DNA from: Pyrocephalus nanus
Lineage: Eukaryota; Chordata; Aves; Passeriformes; Tyrannidae
Assembly (NCBI GenBank): GCA_038380795.1
Contig: CM076264.1
Span: 11,100,001-11,164,000 of the forward strand
Direction of reading: 5' to 3'
DNA: 64,000 bases
Part shown: positions 40,001 to 49,200 of the stretch, piece after piece
Position numbering within the stretch: position 1 is the first letter of the stretch
How the letters are laid out: each line of letters begins with the position of its first letter
Program-made: the position numbers and the translations under genes
The notes under the pieces: model-generated
What the model was told of the DNA's origin: nothing
Seen by the model: the letters and a program-made list of their open reading frames with translations, nothing else
The model's database searches: none

Positions 40001-43000
40001 TGAAGGAACTGTATCAGCTTAAATCAAAGAGCTTGTGACTTTGGCACAAAGGTTACCAGGCTGTGCACAGGGAAATATTTCCTGATGGTGAACACATGGC
40101 TCACAACTCCTCCTTATTTCCAGTTGCCAGATACCCCTGACAAAATTCGTAAATGCATCACTACCCAGTAGAAAATTACCCTGGGAAAATGTTTTTGCAG
40201 GTAGTGGAGTCCATCAGGGCTGGACACTTTTTAAACTCCTCCTAAAGGCACAGATCAGGCAAGTCCCAAATGTCACAAGTCAAGCAAATAAGGCAGAAGG
40301 CTGCCTTGCCTGAATAGAGATCTTCTTTTGGAAGTAAGATGATAAAGGAAGGTATATACCCAGTGGAAGCCAGCTTAGGTGACATAGGAATAATTCAGAG
40401 ATGTTGCTTGCCACTGTCGGGAGAAAATTTGTTCAGCCAAAGCTCAACTGAAGTTGAAGCTGCCAGAAATGTGGGGGACAATACAAAAAGTTTTTTCAAA
40501 TATATTAAAGGCAATAGGGAGTATAGAAATAACATCAACCCATTCCAGAATGAGGATGGTCACCTCACAAACAGAGACAAAGCAGAGATGTTTAATGTTT
40601 TTTTTGCCTCTGTCTTCAATATGATGATAGACCAAGGGGTCTCAGTGCCCTGAGGCAATGAGGCATGGAGGACCATGACTGTGAGAATTACCAGCTCTAA
40701 GCTGATCTTGAAACTGTGAGCGATCTACTGTTCCATCAGGATCCCTACAAACCCATGGCGCCAGACAGGCTTCATCTGAGAATCCTCAAAAGAGCTACTG
40801 ATGTCATCACAAAGCCTCGATGATTTTTCAAGTGGTCTTGGGAATCCGGAGATGTTCTGGCTGACGGGAAGCTGGCAATTTTCAAGATAGGCAAGAAGAT
40901 GGACCCCAGAAACTACAGGCTTGCCAGTCTCACTTTCTCTGGGAAAATCATGGAAAAGTTTATTCTGGGAGCGTTTAAAAACAGCTGGAGGACAATGCAG
41001 TCATCGGTCACAGTCAGCATGGCTTCATGAGGGGAAAGTCCTTCTTATCGAACCTCATTTCCTCTTACAACAGGATAATCCACCTAGTTGATCTAGTAAA
41101 GCCAGTAGATACTATCTTTTTGGACTTCAGCAAAGTTTTGATACTGTCTCTCACGGTATCCTTCTGGACAAAATGTCCAGCACACAGGTGGATAGCCATG
41201 TAATGCGATGGGTGAGCAGCTGGCTCGCAGGTTGGGCACAAAGAGTTACACTGAAAGGGGTAACATCAGACCGGCGACCTGTCACTAGTGGGGTTCTGCA
41301 GGGCTCCATCCTCAGCCCAGTTCTCTTCAACTTACTCATTAATGACCTGGATGCAGGACTCAGATGAATACTAAGTAAGTTTGCCAGCAACACTAAGTTG
41401 GGAGCAGCTGCTGACTCCCTTGAGGGCAGAGGCCCAGCTGAGAGACCCTGATAAATTAGGGGACTAGGCAATCACCAACCACACGAAGTTCAACAAGGGG
41501 AACTGATAGATTCTGTACCTGGAATGGGGCAACCCTGGATGTACTGACAGACTTGGGAATGAAAGGCTGGAAAGCAGTGCCATGGAAAGGGACCTGGGGG
41601 TCCTGGTTGACGTCAAGTGGAATGAGTCAGCAGCGCCCTGGCAGCCAGGAGGGCCAACCCTGTCCTGGGGAGCATCAGGCAAAGCATCACCAGCTGGTCG
41701 AGGGAGGGGATTGCCCTGCTCTGCTCTGCACTGGAGTGGCCTCACCTTAAATATTGTGTGCAGTTTTGGGCACCACAATATAAAAAAGATATTAAGCCAT
41801 TAGAGAGTGTCCAAAGCAGGGCAGTGAAGAGGGTGAGGGGCCCTGAGGGGAAGCTGTAAGAGGAGTGGCTGAGGTCACTTAGTCTGCTAAGCCTGGAGAA
41901 GAGGAGACTGAGGGGAGACCTCATTGTGGTCTTCAACTTCCTCATAAAGCTAAGAGCAGGGGCAGGCACTGACCTCTTCACTCTTGTGACCAGAGAAAGG
42001 ACTCAAGGAAGCAACATCAAGCTGAGTCAGGAGAGGTTTAGGTTGGATATCAGGAAAAAGTTTTTCACCCACAGGACTGGAAAAGCTCCTCAGGGAAGTG
42101 GTCACAGTACCAAGCCTGACAGAGTTCAAGAAGCATTTGGACAGTACCCTCAGTCACATGGTGTGACTCTTGGGTGTCCTGCACAGGGCCAGAAGCTGGA
42201 TTTGATGATCCTGATCGATCCCTTCCAACTCAGAATATTTTGTGATTCTATGATTAGACAGACATACACTATGTAAATAGTATATACTCTAAATATTATA
42301 TTTAACATTTATACACATAACTATAGCATTTGATGCATTTGATGCAGAGGTTTTGATATATGCAACCACAATATTGTAGTTAATGTTCTGGTTGTCGGTA
42401 ACTAATTGAATTTGGGTGACAAAAGGTAGCCAGGGGAAAGATCGTAATCAAAACAAAAGGTCTTTAATATTGTCTCTGCATTAAATTGCAGCTTGCAGTA
42501 TGAACAGATAAATAAATAGGGAGCTCAGGATGAGTTCAGGTTTTCACAGTGTGCCTTCAGCATCTGGTTTTCTACCAACTGTTTTGTAAAGTGATTATAT
42601 ACTTCTGCAAGATACAAATCAGCTGGTCTTTCCAGCTACACACAACAGGTACTCCTGCCTTGATTGGATGTCTTGCCAAATTGGTTAATTAAGTCAGTAC
42701 TAAAGCAAAATTCTGTGCAATCAGATTGTGACAAGGTATCACCTTGGTTGTGTCTTTCAGAAAATACACCTGAAAAATATTTGTCTGCAGTATCAGCTGT
42801 ATCTTCTTCTGAACAGCCATTTCTTTTGCCTTTTAAAGAATGGGATGGGACTAATCATCTTATGGTAACTACAAAGTCGATGTTAATTAGACAGTAAATA
42901 CATATTTTTACTATTGCAGCTGTTACTTGTCTCCAGTCACTTTAGAGAGTGGATTTGGAATTCTATTTGTATACTTTAAAAGAATTTTAGGTATGTTACG

Positions 43001-45711
43001 TTAAGTAATTGAACCTTTCTCTTTCATTAAGTTCTATAAATCTGGCCTTTAAAAAAAAACCCCCACATTGACTGTTTATACAGTGTGGGACAGTTTTATG
43101 CATCTATTCAGTGCCCCACACATTTATCATATATATATATATATATATACATGTAAACAATGTGTCTGTATTATCTTATAATTTCTGACTCTTTTTTTCA
43201 GCCTCAACCTTGTATATAATTACTGCTTAGCCTAATGATCACTTTTTCTTCTGTTCTAGTGCTTATGTACCAAAGACAGAAGCAGGTCATTGCAAGTGGG
43301 CAGAAGTTCTGAAAGATCTGGAGAAGATCAAGACATCCAAAGTAAGTTCTTAAAAAGGTCAGCATTTCATATAATCATAGGTAAAGACAAATATGTAGCA
43401 CTGTACTCAGCTAAGAAGAGTCAGTGTGAGGGAGCAGGGAAAGGGATGGTGTTTGTGTAATGCTGGGTGGAAACAGAGGGTTAAAGGAAATTGGAATTGA
43501 CCAAATACTGCAGACTCCAGCATTAAATATTATTTTCTTTGGCACTTTTCCTAAGAAAAGGGACAGTGGGCTTGAGAGTTAGCCCCTTCAGACATAATAT
43601 TGTGGGACTCAGTTCTGAGGGTCTCCCTCATAGTGAAGCCCGTTCTGCAGGTTACTGGCTGACTTTAGGACCTGGCTGGATTTGGCCTTTGAACTTGGTA
43701 GCTAATCCATGTATTGAAGAGTAAGCTTGATTATCTCCAAATGTGTTAGCTAATGCTCCTAATTCCAACTCTTGTTTTCTTTTAGGATATTGATGTCAGT
43801 TTATATACTGCAAACACAGATGAGGATGTAAGTAAACTTTGAATTTGACCACAACTGCTCTAATATGGTGGCTCCATTTCTTTACTAGCAACTTTCTCCT
43901 AAAACAGTCTTAGTCTAATTTGATAAAAGTTTCTAAAATCAAATAATTCACCTTTGAATAAGCAGTGTACTTATATTATTTAAGCAGGGATTGACTACTT
44001 TTATTGAATCACCTGCTATTAAAATTAAATAATTGAAAGGGATGATCAAGGCCATGTTGGATGGGGCTGAAGAGAGTTTTTAACAATCTGTTGCTGTGGA
44101 GCTCATTCTGCACTCCGTGGGACACATGAATCCCACCAAGAAAATGAAGCCAGCCAGTCCTCCACTCCTAGCAGTCACCTTTAGCATAGCCCTGGTGGAA
44201 TTGGCTGGCTTCATTGCTGTGGTAGTAGCCTGCTCCTGAGACATTGCTTCCCTGACAACATAAACATTCACACTCAGACTGTGCCAAATACAGACAATCC
44301 ATGGATACTGAAGTTCATGAGTACAGATATCCTAGATAGGATTTTTTTTTCCTCCACGAAGAGGAAGGTTATCCTAGAAATGATGGAATGACTATCTCAG
44401 CACAGAATAGTCTCAGGGTGCTTGCAAAGTGCAACAGGATTGATGTCTTCAGTGGAAGTGGCAAGCCTGAGAAAACACAGACCCTGATGTGTCCGTACAT
44501 GACATGGAAAAAGCTCACAAAACACACTTGTCCACACTTGCACACACATTCTCTTAATTGAACCGAGCCAGAGAGGTTAATCCATTAAAATGGCTGATGT
44601 AATACCTAGTAATGTCAGGAAGATTTTCTTGCAGTGGGACAGTATGATATGGAAGTCAGACAAACAACCTGGGACTTATTCTTGGCTTTATCGTTGACTT
44701 GATGGAGAAATTAGCACCTCTTTTTCTTTAATTTGTGAAATACAGGTAATACCTAGTTCCTCTTCTCCTCTACTCATTCTGAATTCAGATCTCTGAATGA
44801 AAGTGTTAAAGCTATTAATAATAATACTAATTTAATTCCACTACGTTTAATTATATCCCAAATTCCCATCGTAATTAATTATTTTCCTATATTCTTCTTT
44901 AAAGTACTACGTTTCACTCATCTTAGCAAAGTTGCTGGCCTTTTTGATTTTAGGTCTCACAGCCCATCTCTGCTGATATTTAAAAGTATTTGAATAATAA
45001 GAAAAGATGTTTAGTAAGTAAAACTCAGCCACTACCAGGCTGATTATACTCTTAAATGGTATCTTACTTATATCATAAATTATATCATAAATTATGTCCT
45101 ACAGTCACTTATTCCTTCTTATTTGTAAAACTATTACAACTACATTTTTTTTCAGGAAGAATGCCAAGAACCTGTAATGAGATGCTTTTTCCTAGAGACA
45201 GAAGTGATTATTCAGGAATGTCGTATCAAAAACTGTAGTGAAACACAGGATGTAGTGAACATATGGAAAAATGGAAATGCAAGCTTAGGAAATAAAAAGG
45301 TAAGTAGCACTAAGAGTCTGTGGAAAAAAGGCAAATGTAAAATGTTTCTTCAGTAGCAGAAATACCTTTTCTGTTTTATAAGAAGTGGGATGGTGCAGGT
45401 GAAAAGAAATGAGATCCAGTAACCTGTATGGTTAATAATGAAAAAGCAGAATTTTTCTAAAAAAAAAAAGTACCACCAGTGTTTTCTGTAGTCATTATCT
45501 GCAATGGAATTATCCACAAAAACAGGACAAACAACTTAATTCTCTATCAGAACCAATAGATCAGTATCCTGCTTTACTATTGCACTTTGTTTTTCAGTTG
45601 AATTCCACAAGATCAGCAAAATGCAAAGAATGTGAAGAATATGAAGAAAAAAGTTTTACAGAATTTATACAGAGTTTTGTAAAGGTTATACAGAGGGACT
45701 GCAAACACTGA
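21566..45711 (+). CDS. IL15: Interleukin-15 precursor, six coding exons (spliced)
   Basis: IL-15 is a secreted four-helix-bundle cytokine presented by IL-15R-alpha to cells with IL-2/15R-beta and common-gamma chains. It supports NK cells and memory CD8 T cells. Joining 21566-21628, 42761-42864, 43260-43341, 43786-43827, 45156-45299 and 45598-45711 gives one frame of 182 residues plus TGA. Residues 1-56 form a long atypical leader with a hydrophobic core ([15 protein letters not shown], then GLIILC). PKTEA at 60-64 precedes the mature chain, as in mammalian IL-15. Cys100, Cys107, Cys154 and Cys157 match the two family disulphides. Asp75, Glu111 and Gln177 match human mature Asp8 (beta contact), Glu46 (alpha contact) and Gln108 (gamma contact). 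Sequons lie at Asn123 (NCS), Asn138 (NAS) and Asn147 (NST). Cys67, 119, 124 and 180 are extra relative to human. No frameshift or stop interrupts the frame, so the gene appears intact. Confidence 0.93.
22075..22690 (-). mobile_element. Possible solo LTR of an avian endogenous retrovirus
   Basis: From memory, the block resembles an avian endogenous retrovirus LTR in reverse orientation. A reversed polyadenylation signal (TTTATT at 22161-22166) lies next to ACAGTTCTGC and GCAAATCCACAAAGCC, followed further right by TCTTCTTTTGAGTTGGTGGG and ATTTCCCCCTAATGGAATT. No gag, pol or env sequence is attached, so it would be a solo LTR. The exact ends (TG...CA and target duplication) could not be fixed, and family naming would need a repeat-library comparison. 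Confidence 0.45.
22691..27994. other. Intron sequence, nothing recognised
   Basis: No exon of IL15 fits here. ORFs such as 22722-22952 and 25497-25730 on + lack motifs. A 17-base T run lies near 25950. Part of 23400-23830 looks more GC-rich but matches nothing I can name. Confidence 0.5.
27995..28034. repeat. Poly(T) tract, T40
   Basis: Forty uninterrupted T residues, the longest homopolymer in the window. On the - strand it reads as A40, which could be a retroposon tail, but no retroposed body was recognised on its right side. True length may differ because such runs are error-prone in sequencing. Confidence 0.9.
28254..28273. repeat. Poly(C) tract, C20
   Basis: Twenty uninterrupted C residues, 220 bp from the T40 tract. 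Long C runs are rare in AT-rich DNA and can form four-stranded structures on the G strand. Confidence 0.9.
28899..28918. repeat. T-rich homopolymer tract
   Basis: An 18-base T run (28901-28918) preceded by CTTTTTCT interruptions. Confidence 0.85.
29213..29236. repeat. Tandem repeat of TTTACTAA, three units
   Basis: Three consecutive copies of an 8-bp TTTACTAA unit, perfect across units. A short minisatellite-like expansion with no obvious role. Confidence 0.85.
29411..29517 (+). mobile_element. Fragment of an avian ERVL-type LTR
   Basis: GGGACAGAGTTCATTTTCTT, then CTGTGTTTTGGACTTAGGAT and GAGAATAATGTTGATAACAC followed by GTTTTGGTTGTTGCT, correspond to the start region of a widespread ERVL-class LTR in bird genomes, as I remember it. 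Only about 110 bp is recognisable and no internal retroviral genes are nearby, so it is an old solo-LTR remnant. Orientation follows the remembered consensus. Confidence 0.6.
30296..30354. repeat. Pyrimidine-rich tract
   Basis: A C/T run dominated by T, including 19 T in a row at its right end. The - strand would be purine-rich (A/G). There is no sign of an AG acceptor that joins the IL15 frame here. Confidence 0.85.
30355..34615. other. Intron sequence, nothing recognised
   Basis: AT-rich intronic DNA. ORFs at 31835-32146 and 34248-34520 on + have hydrophobic stretches but no start context, splice fit or known motif linking them to IL15. Confidence 0.5.
34616..34632 (+). repeat. Poly(A) tract, A17
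   Basis: Seventeen A residues followed by an A-rich AACC/AACA mixture up to about 34660. This could be the tail of an old retroposed sequence on the + strand, but the preceding DNA matches nothing I recognise. Confidence 0.85.
34661..40334. other. Intron sequence with simple repeats only
   Basis: Contains a (GTTTT)n tract at about 36216-36241 and a (GTTTT/ATGTT)n tract at about 39814-39845. No exon that fits IL15, no other gene, and no element I can name. Confidence 0.5.
40335..42256 (+). mobile_element. CR1 LINE, 5'-truncated, 3' end complete
   Basis: The best-preserved LINE in the window. 40460-40615 reads [16 protein letters not shown] and then [20 protein letters not shown], the linker before RT. 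40840-40960 reads as the early RT blocks, 41115-41140 is DFSK, and 41290-41350 is [20 protein letters not shown]. The catalytic box near 41380 reads KFASNTKLG, so the paired aspartates are lost, and stops and frameshifts interrupt the rest. 41750-42250 matches the CR1 3'UTR pattern, and the element ends in TGTGATTCTATGAT at 42241-42254, the family's characteristic terminus. Endonuclease and ORF1 are missing, as in most avian copies. It inserted in the same orientation as IL15 and ends about 500 bp before the next exon. Confidence 0.9.
42761..42864 (+). CDS. IL15: IL15 coding exon 2 (signal peptide core)
   Basis: Acceptor TTGTGTCTTTCAG|AAAATA, donor TTATG|GTAACT. It supplies residues 22-55 and two bases of codon 56 (phase 2). 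The peptide [10 protein letters not shown], then [10 protein letters not shown] and [14 protein letters not shown] matches the conserved IL-15 leader segment (CYLCLLLNSHF in human). A chance open frame runs through this exon in another register. Confidence 0.92.
42865..43259 (+). other. IL15: IL15 intron with (AT)n microsatellite
   Basis: A 395-bp intron from GTAACT to TTCTGTTCTAG. It contains a dinucleotide (AT) run at 43129-43149. Confidence 0.85.
43260..43341 (+). CDS. IL15: IL15 coding exon 3 (mature N-terminus, helix A)
   Basis: Acceptor CTGTTCTAG|TGCTTATG, donor TCCAAA|GTAAGT. The first T completes Cys56 (TG+T). It then encodes [20 protein letters not shown] and EKIKTSK (57-83), covering the end of the leader and helix A. 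Asp75 aligns with the family's receptor-beta-contact aspartate. Cys67, next to the Trp, is not present in human IL-15. Confidence 0.95.
43786..43827 (+). CDS. IL15: IL15 coding exon 4 (42-nt exon)
   Basis: A very small exon between CTTTTAG and GTAAGT. Encodes [14 protein letters not shown] (84-97), matching the HIDATLYTES segment of human IL-15. Phase 0 at both ends, so skipping it would keep the frame but shorten the A-B loop. Confidence 0.93.
44048..44090 (+). mobile_element. Tiny CR1 3'UTR remnant (tentative)
   Basis: AAGGCCATGTTGGATGGGGC followed by a degraded ...CAATCTG resembles the CR1 3' region just before the terminal microsatellite. It is very short and lies in the intron between IL15 coding exons 4 and 5. 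Confidence 0.4.
45156..45299 (+). CDS. IL15: IL15 coding exon 5 (helices B and C region)
   Basis: Acceptor TTTTTTTTCAG|GAAGAA, donor AAAAAG|GTAAGT, exactly 48 codons in phase 0. Encodes residues 98-145, beginning [20 protein letters not shown]. Cys100 and Cys107 match human mature Cys35 and Cys42; Glu111 matches the IL-15R-alpha contact Glu46. Cys119 and Cys124 are extra. Sequons NCS (123) and NAS (138) are present. Confidence 0.95.
45598..45711 (+). CDS. IL15: IL15 coding exon 6 (helix D) and stop
   Basis: Acceptor TTTTTCAG|TTGAAT. Encodes residues 146-182: [20 protein letters not shown], then [17 protein letters not shown] and TGA. The CKEC-EE and F(L/I)QSFV...Q motifs are hallmarks of IL-15. 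Gln177 aligns with the common-gamma contact glutamine. The terminal Cys180 has no human counterpart. Confidence 0.96.
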   Translation: MNSTRSAKCKECEEYEEKSFTEFIQSFVKVIQRDCKH

Positions 45712-46250
45712 CCAAAAGACACAAGCTGAGAAACAAGATTCTTCCATGAACATTCTCAGAGATATTAGATTATCACCAACAATAAACTGGAAAAAGAACA
45801 TAATTTACAGTACTCATTGCTATCTCTTGATATATTTATTTCTACTGTGGTTTTCAGGTAGAAAACCTGAAAGACCAGTTTCTTGTTCTAAAATTTACTT
45901 GTTCTACAAAAGAATTCAAAGTAAAAAATTAGGATATTTATTAAAAGATTTTTCCTTGCCTTTTCCCCCTTTTGTACAATGGTGGTATAAGGGTATTGAA
46001 ATTTTTCTTCAGTCTTCTCACAGAAGCTAAACCTGGTGCTTGGTTCCTCTGTCCAAGGACAACATATTTGTTACTTCATTTATTACCTCTGACACTGATA
46101 CTACCTGAGTCATTATGATAATGACTACAGTTCCTTTAGCAATTACCAAAGATTTCAATCTAAATTTCAACCAAAACAGTGTTAATTTCATTCTCTGAAT
46201 CAAAGAGGTGACCAAGTGTCTTACACACTTAGAAAAAAAAAATTAAATTC
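45712..46250 (+). promoter_or_regulatory. IL15: IL15 3'UTR with poly(A) and AU-rich signals
   Basis: AATAAA occurs at 45781-45786, 70 nt after the stop, and ATTAAA-type hexamers follow near 45941 and 46241, so the cleavage site is uncertain. TATTTATT occurs at 45833-45840 and 45935-45942, as in AU-rich instability elements of cytokine mRNAs. If the first hexamer is used these elements are excluded from the mRNA. Confidence 0.55.
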
Positions 46251-49200
46251 TATGTGGTAGAAATCTTTCCTACTTAGTAAGAGTTTGTAGCTTTGGTCTC
46301 CTTGTGGGAAAGGAACTTTGAAGACAGGAATCACTTTTGACCAGTAATTGGAAATCATGATAACTGTATTTCTAAGATTCAATGCAGTCACCTGTCCTCT
46401 GGTATTTCTGAAATGTGGCAGAGCCTTCTTTCAGCTCTTTCTAAACTAACTCCTTTCTTCATGATTCATATCCATGTCGTACCAATTGCTATCCATAATA
46501 AGTAATTCTTTCCCCCAGGCACCTCCATTTCTCTCCATCTTCATTTGATAAATGGCTGAGTCATTCAGCTGTCCACTTACCAGGAAGGAAGTCTCAATCT
46601 CATCAAATACACTGCCTGGTACTCTCTTATTGTTAGGTTACTCCCAACAGTCAATCTTTAGCACTCTGAGCAGATGAATCTCCAGTAAACTGCAAGAGAA
46701 AGAACATAAATGTGAGCACGTGGGATGTCATCTTCCAGGAGGCTTACAGACAAACAGATCGGTAAATTCATAAGCACATTGATATGAAGATTAATCGCCC
46801 AAAGGGGTATCACAAAAGAAATAAATTATTTACCACCACAAAATATCAACAAAAGAAGTGTTTATTACATGGCTTGGATGAAGTAAACTGGTCCTACCTC
46901 TTAAATTTTTCCTTAAAACCGTGTTATGCATTGAATATGATTTTCTCTTCCCTAATGTCACATGCACAGGCAAGGTAATACCATGTTAAAACTTTGGTCT
47001 TTAATCAAAGAGGTAAAGGGATTTTCCTTATTTCTAGCTTTAAGAGAGCTTCAGACACAGACCAACAGTATATTTATGATGGGAGAAACAAATAATTGCT
47101 CTGCTCAGTTTTCTTTACCTTAACTGTTGTGAAAATCAATCACCTGCTTAATTTTATTTTGTTTTTCATAAAATCATTCACCAGTGGCAAGCAGGTTCAA
47201 TACTGTGAATTTATCTTTCCATAAGAACATTGCTAAGTTTGTGACCACTCAGCTTGCCCTCTGTTAGCCACTTTGTGTTGGACACTGGCCATATCCCTGT
47301 TACTTCATTTCACCTCCACCTGTTCCAGATGCATATCCTAAGATGAAAAAAGGCCATTTGCTGATCTAGCTCTCCAGCCTTTCTCCTTGGGCTTACTGAA
47401 TCCTGAATCCTGTGGTTATAAATAAATTATCTGATTGGTATAAAAGATGGAGTAAATTAATGCCAGGTTGGTTTTGGCGTTTTTTTCAGTGAAGGAATTC
47501 ATATATATCTCAGAGGAAAAGTTTCAGTATGACTAAGACATGGATGAATCTGATCTGACTTTTTAGTACTGCAGGCAGAATAGGCAGAACGGTAAAAACT
47601 GAGCCAAGGTGCCTACTTTGGAAGTAAATATCCCTGGGTTGAAGGAGGCGTTTCTTCTGCACAAGGTCTAGTCATTTGTATGGCATTTACAACTGCTCTG
47701 GGCAAATACTAAGAGAAAGATTAATACTGTATTTTCTCTAATTAATCCAACTCAGTTTGGGACTAAGGTGACTCACAGCAGAGTGTTTCTATTTACAGAA
47801 TGAAAAATAACTACATTTGACACAGATGCTTTAGACTGCATAATTCTGTGTTCCTGACTTTGCAATTATTTAAAATCTACTTTTCCTTTCCCAGTATTCA
47901 GTATCCATATTTCTTCTGTTTCTTAACAGGATAATAATAAGTAGCACTTGGCAGGTGGTGTCTGACATCCTCTACCTTCTTGATGTTTTATTGGACCCTG
48001 AAAATAAATATGGGTTGCTCATCAACACAATGCTGTCTCTAGTGGGTCCCATATATTTAAGCTCCTGTTGATCAGGTATTGTTCAGATGATTTCACAGAG
48101 GTTTTAAAATCCTCACAGTTTTAAGTCAGTTCTGGATCAACATCAATATATTTATATGAGGACTATTAGCCATAATGCCTCCCTCTTAAAACACAGGAAG
48201 TAATTTAACCAGTCTAGGGTGAAATGAAGGAGTCCAGATTTTCTTTTAAGCAGTCCATCTACACTGGATCATGATCAATACACTGCATGATCATTCAGTT
48301 TCAGTTACTGCAAAGTCCAGCTGTCGTTCATGATTAGAGGGCACAGTATGAATTATCCATTTCATTTCCCTAGTAGACATTTGGACCTTAAAAGTACCAA
48401 CTGACAGTTTCCCAACATTTTTTTAAATCAGTTTAATTTCTGGCTGAGTTTATAAAGTGCTTTAATTAAGCTAGCAATGTGGCATTATCACCAATGCATA
48501 CCATAAAGGAGCATTCCTCTCTGATACACAGAGTAAGCTTTTACACCCTGAGTGGCCCTTCTTAGGCATTTACATGTGAAAGTCTGTAATTTAAGATATG
48601 TAAATTTACAGGTGTAAATTTGTACATGTAAGTCTGTAATAGTCACTACCCAGAAGCAGTGGTCCATTTGTCCCTTCTCTAACCAAGGAGATGCTATTTT
48701 AATGGGCAAGATTCTTTCGGTGAGAAGCCAGCAGTCACAGGAAGGAACCTTAAGAGCAAGCAAAGTGCAGGCCAGTATAGATCTCCAGGTCTGTAACTGA
48801 TGGTCTGTTTTGTCTGGGCAGGAACAGGTGATTTGTCTTGAGTGATGGTATGAGTGGCTTCTTCTTATTCTTTGAAGGGATTGAGAAAAGTGTTCACTGA
48901 CACTAGTTCATGTAGAGAGGAGAACTTTGTGAAAGCCAGAGTCACTAACTGGAAAAAGGAAACTTCTGAACTGCAGGTACTTTTCTTGTTGGGAGCTTCA
49001 CTGTTTTGAAGAAAATATAAACAATGGAATTCTTGGACTGCAGTGAAGTAGCTGGGGGCCTTTCCTTATCAAATGGCCTAATTAAGACAATAATCAAAAC
49101 TTTAAATAAAGACAAAAAGAAATATTTTTCAAAACCTCACCCTCTTTTACATCATTATATGTGGTGTTGGTCAAGTCAAGCCAACCAGCTCTGTAAAAAT

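Larger units (their letters stand above)
21629..42760 (+). other. IL15: Large IL15 intron (21.1 kb)
   Basis: Bounded by GTAGGT at 21629 and a polypyrimidine acceptor ending TGTCTTTCAG at 42760. It contains two LTR remnants, long homopolymers and a 1.9-kb CR1, all listed separately. Between them I saw no further exon, and the coding phase closes without one. Many short ORFs on both strands have no family signature. Confidence 0.8.

Noticed and set aside
41151..41778. Two - strand ORFs of over 100 codons
   Set aside because: Antisense shadows of the CR1 element at 40335-42256.
42664..42897. 77-codon + ORF covering IL15 coding exon 2
   Set aside because: It runs in the wrong register for IL15; the spliced frame ([10 protein letters not shown]...) is the one that matches the family.
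43129..43149. (AT)n run as a functional element near the splice site
   Set aside because: Ordinary dinucleotide microsatellite 110 bp from the acceptor; no evidence of function.
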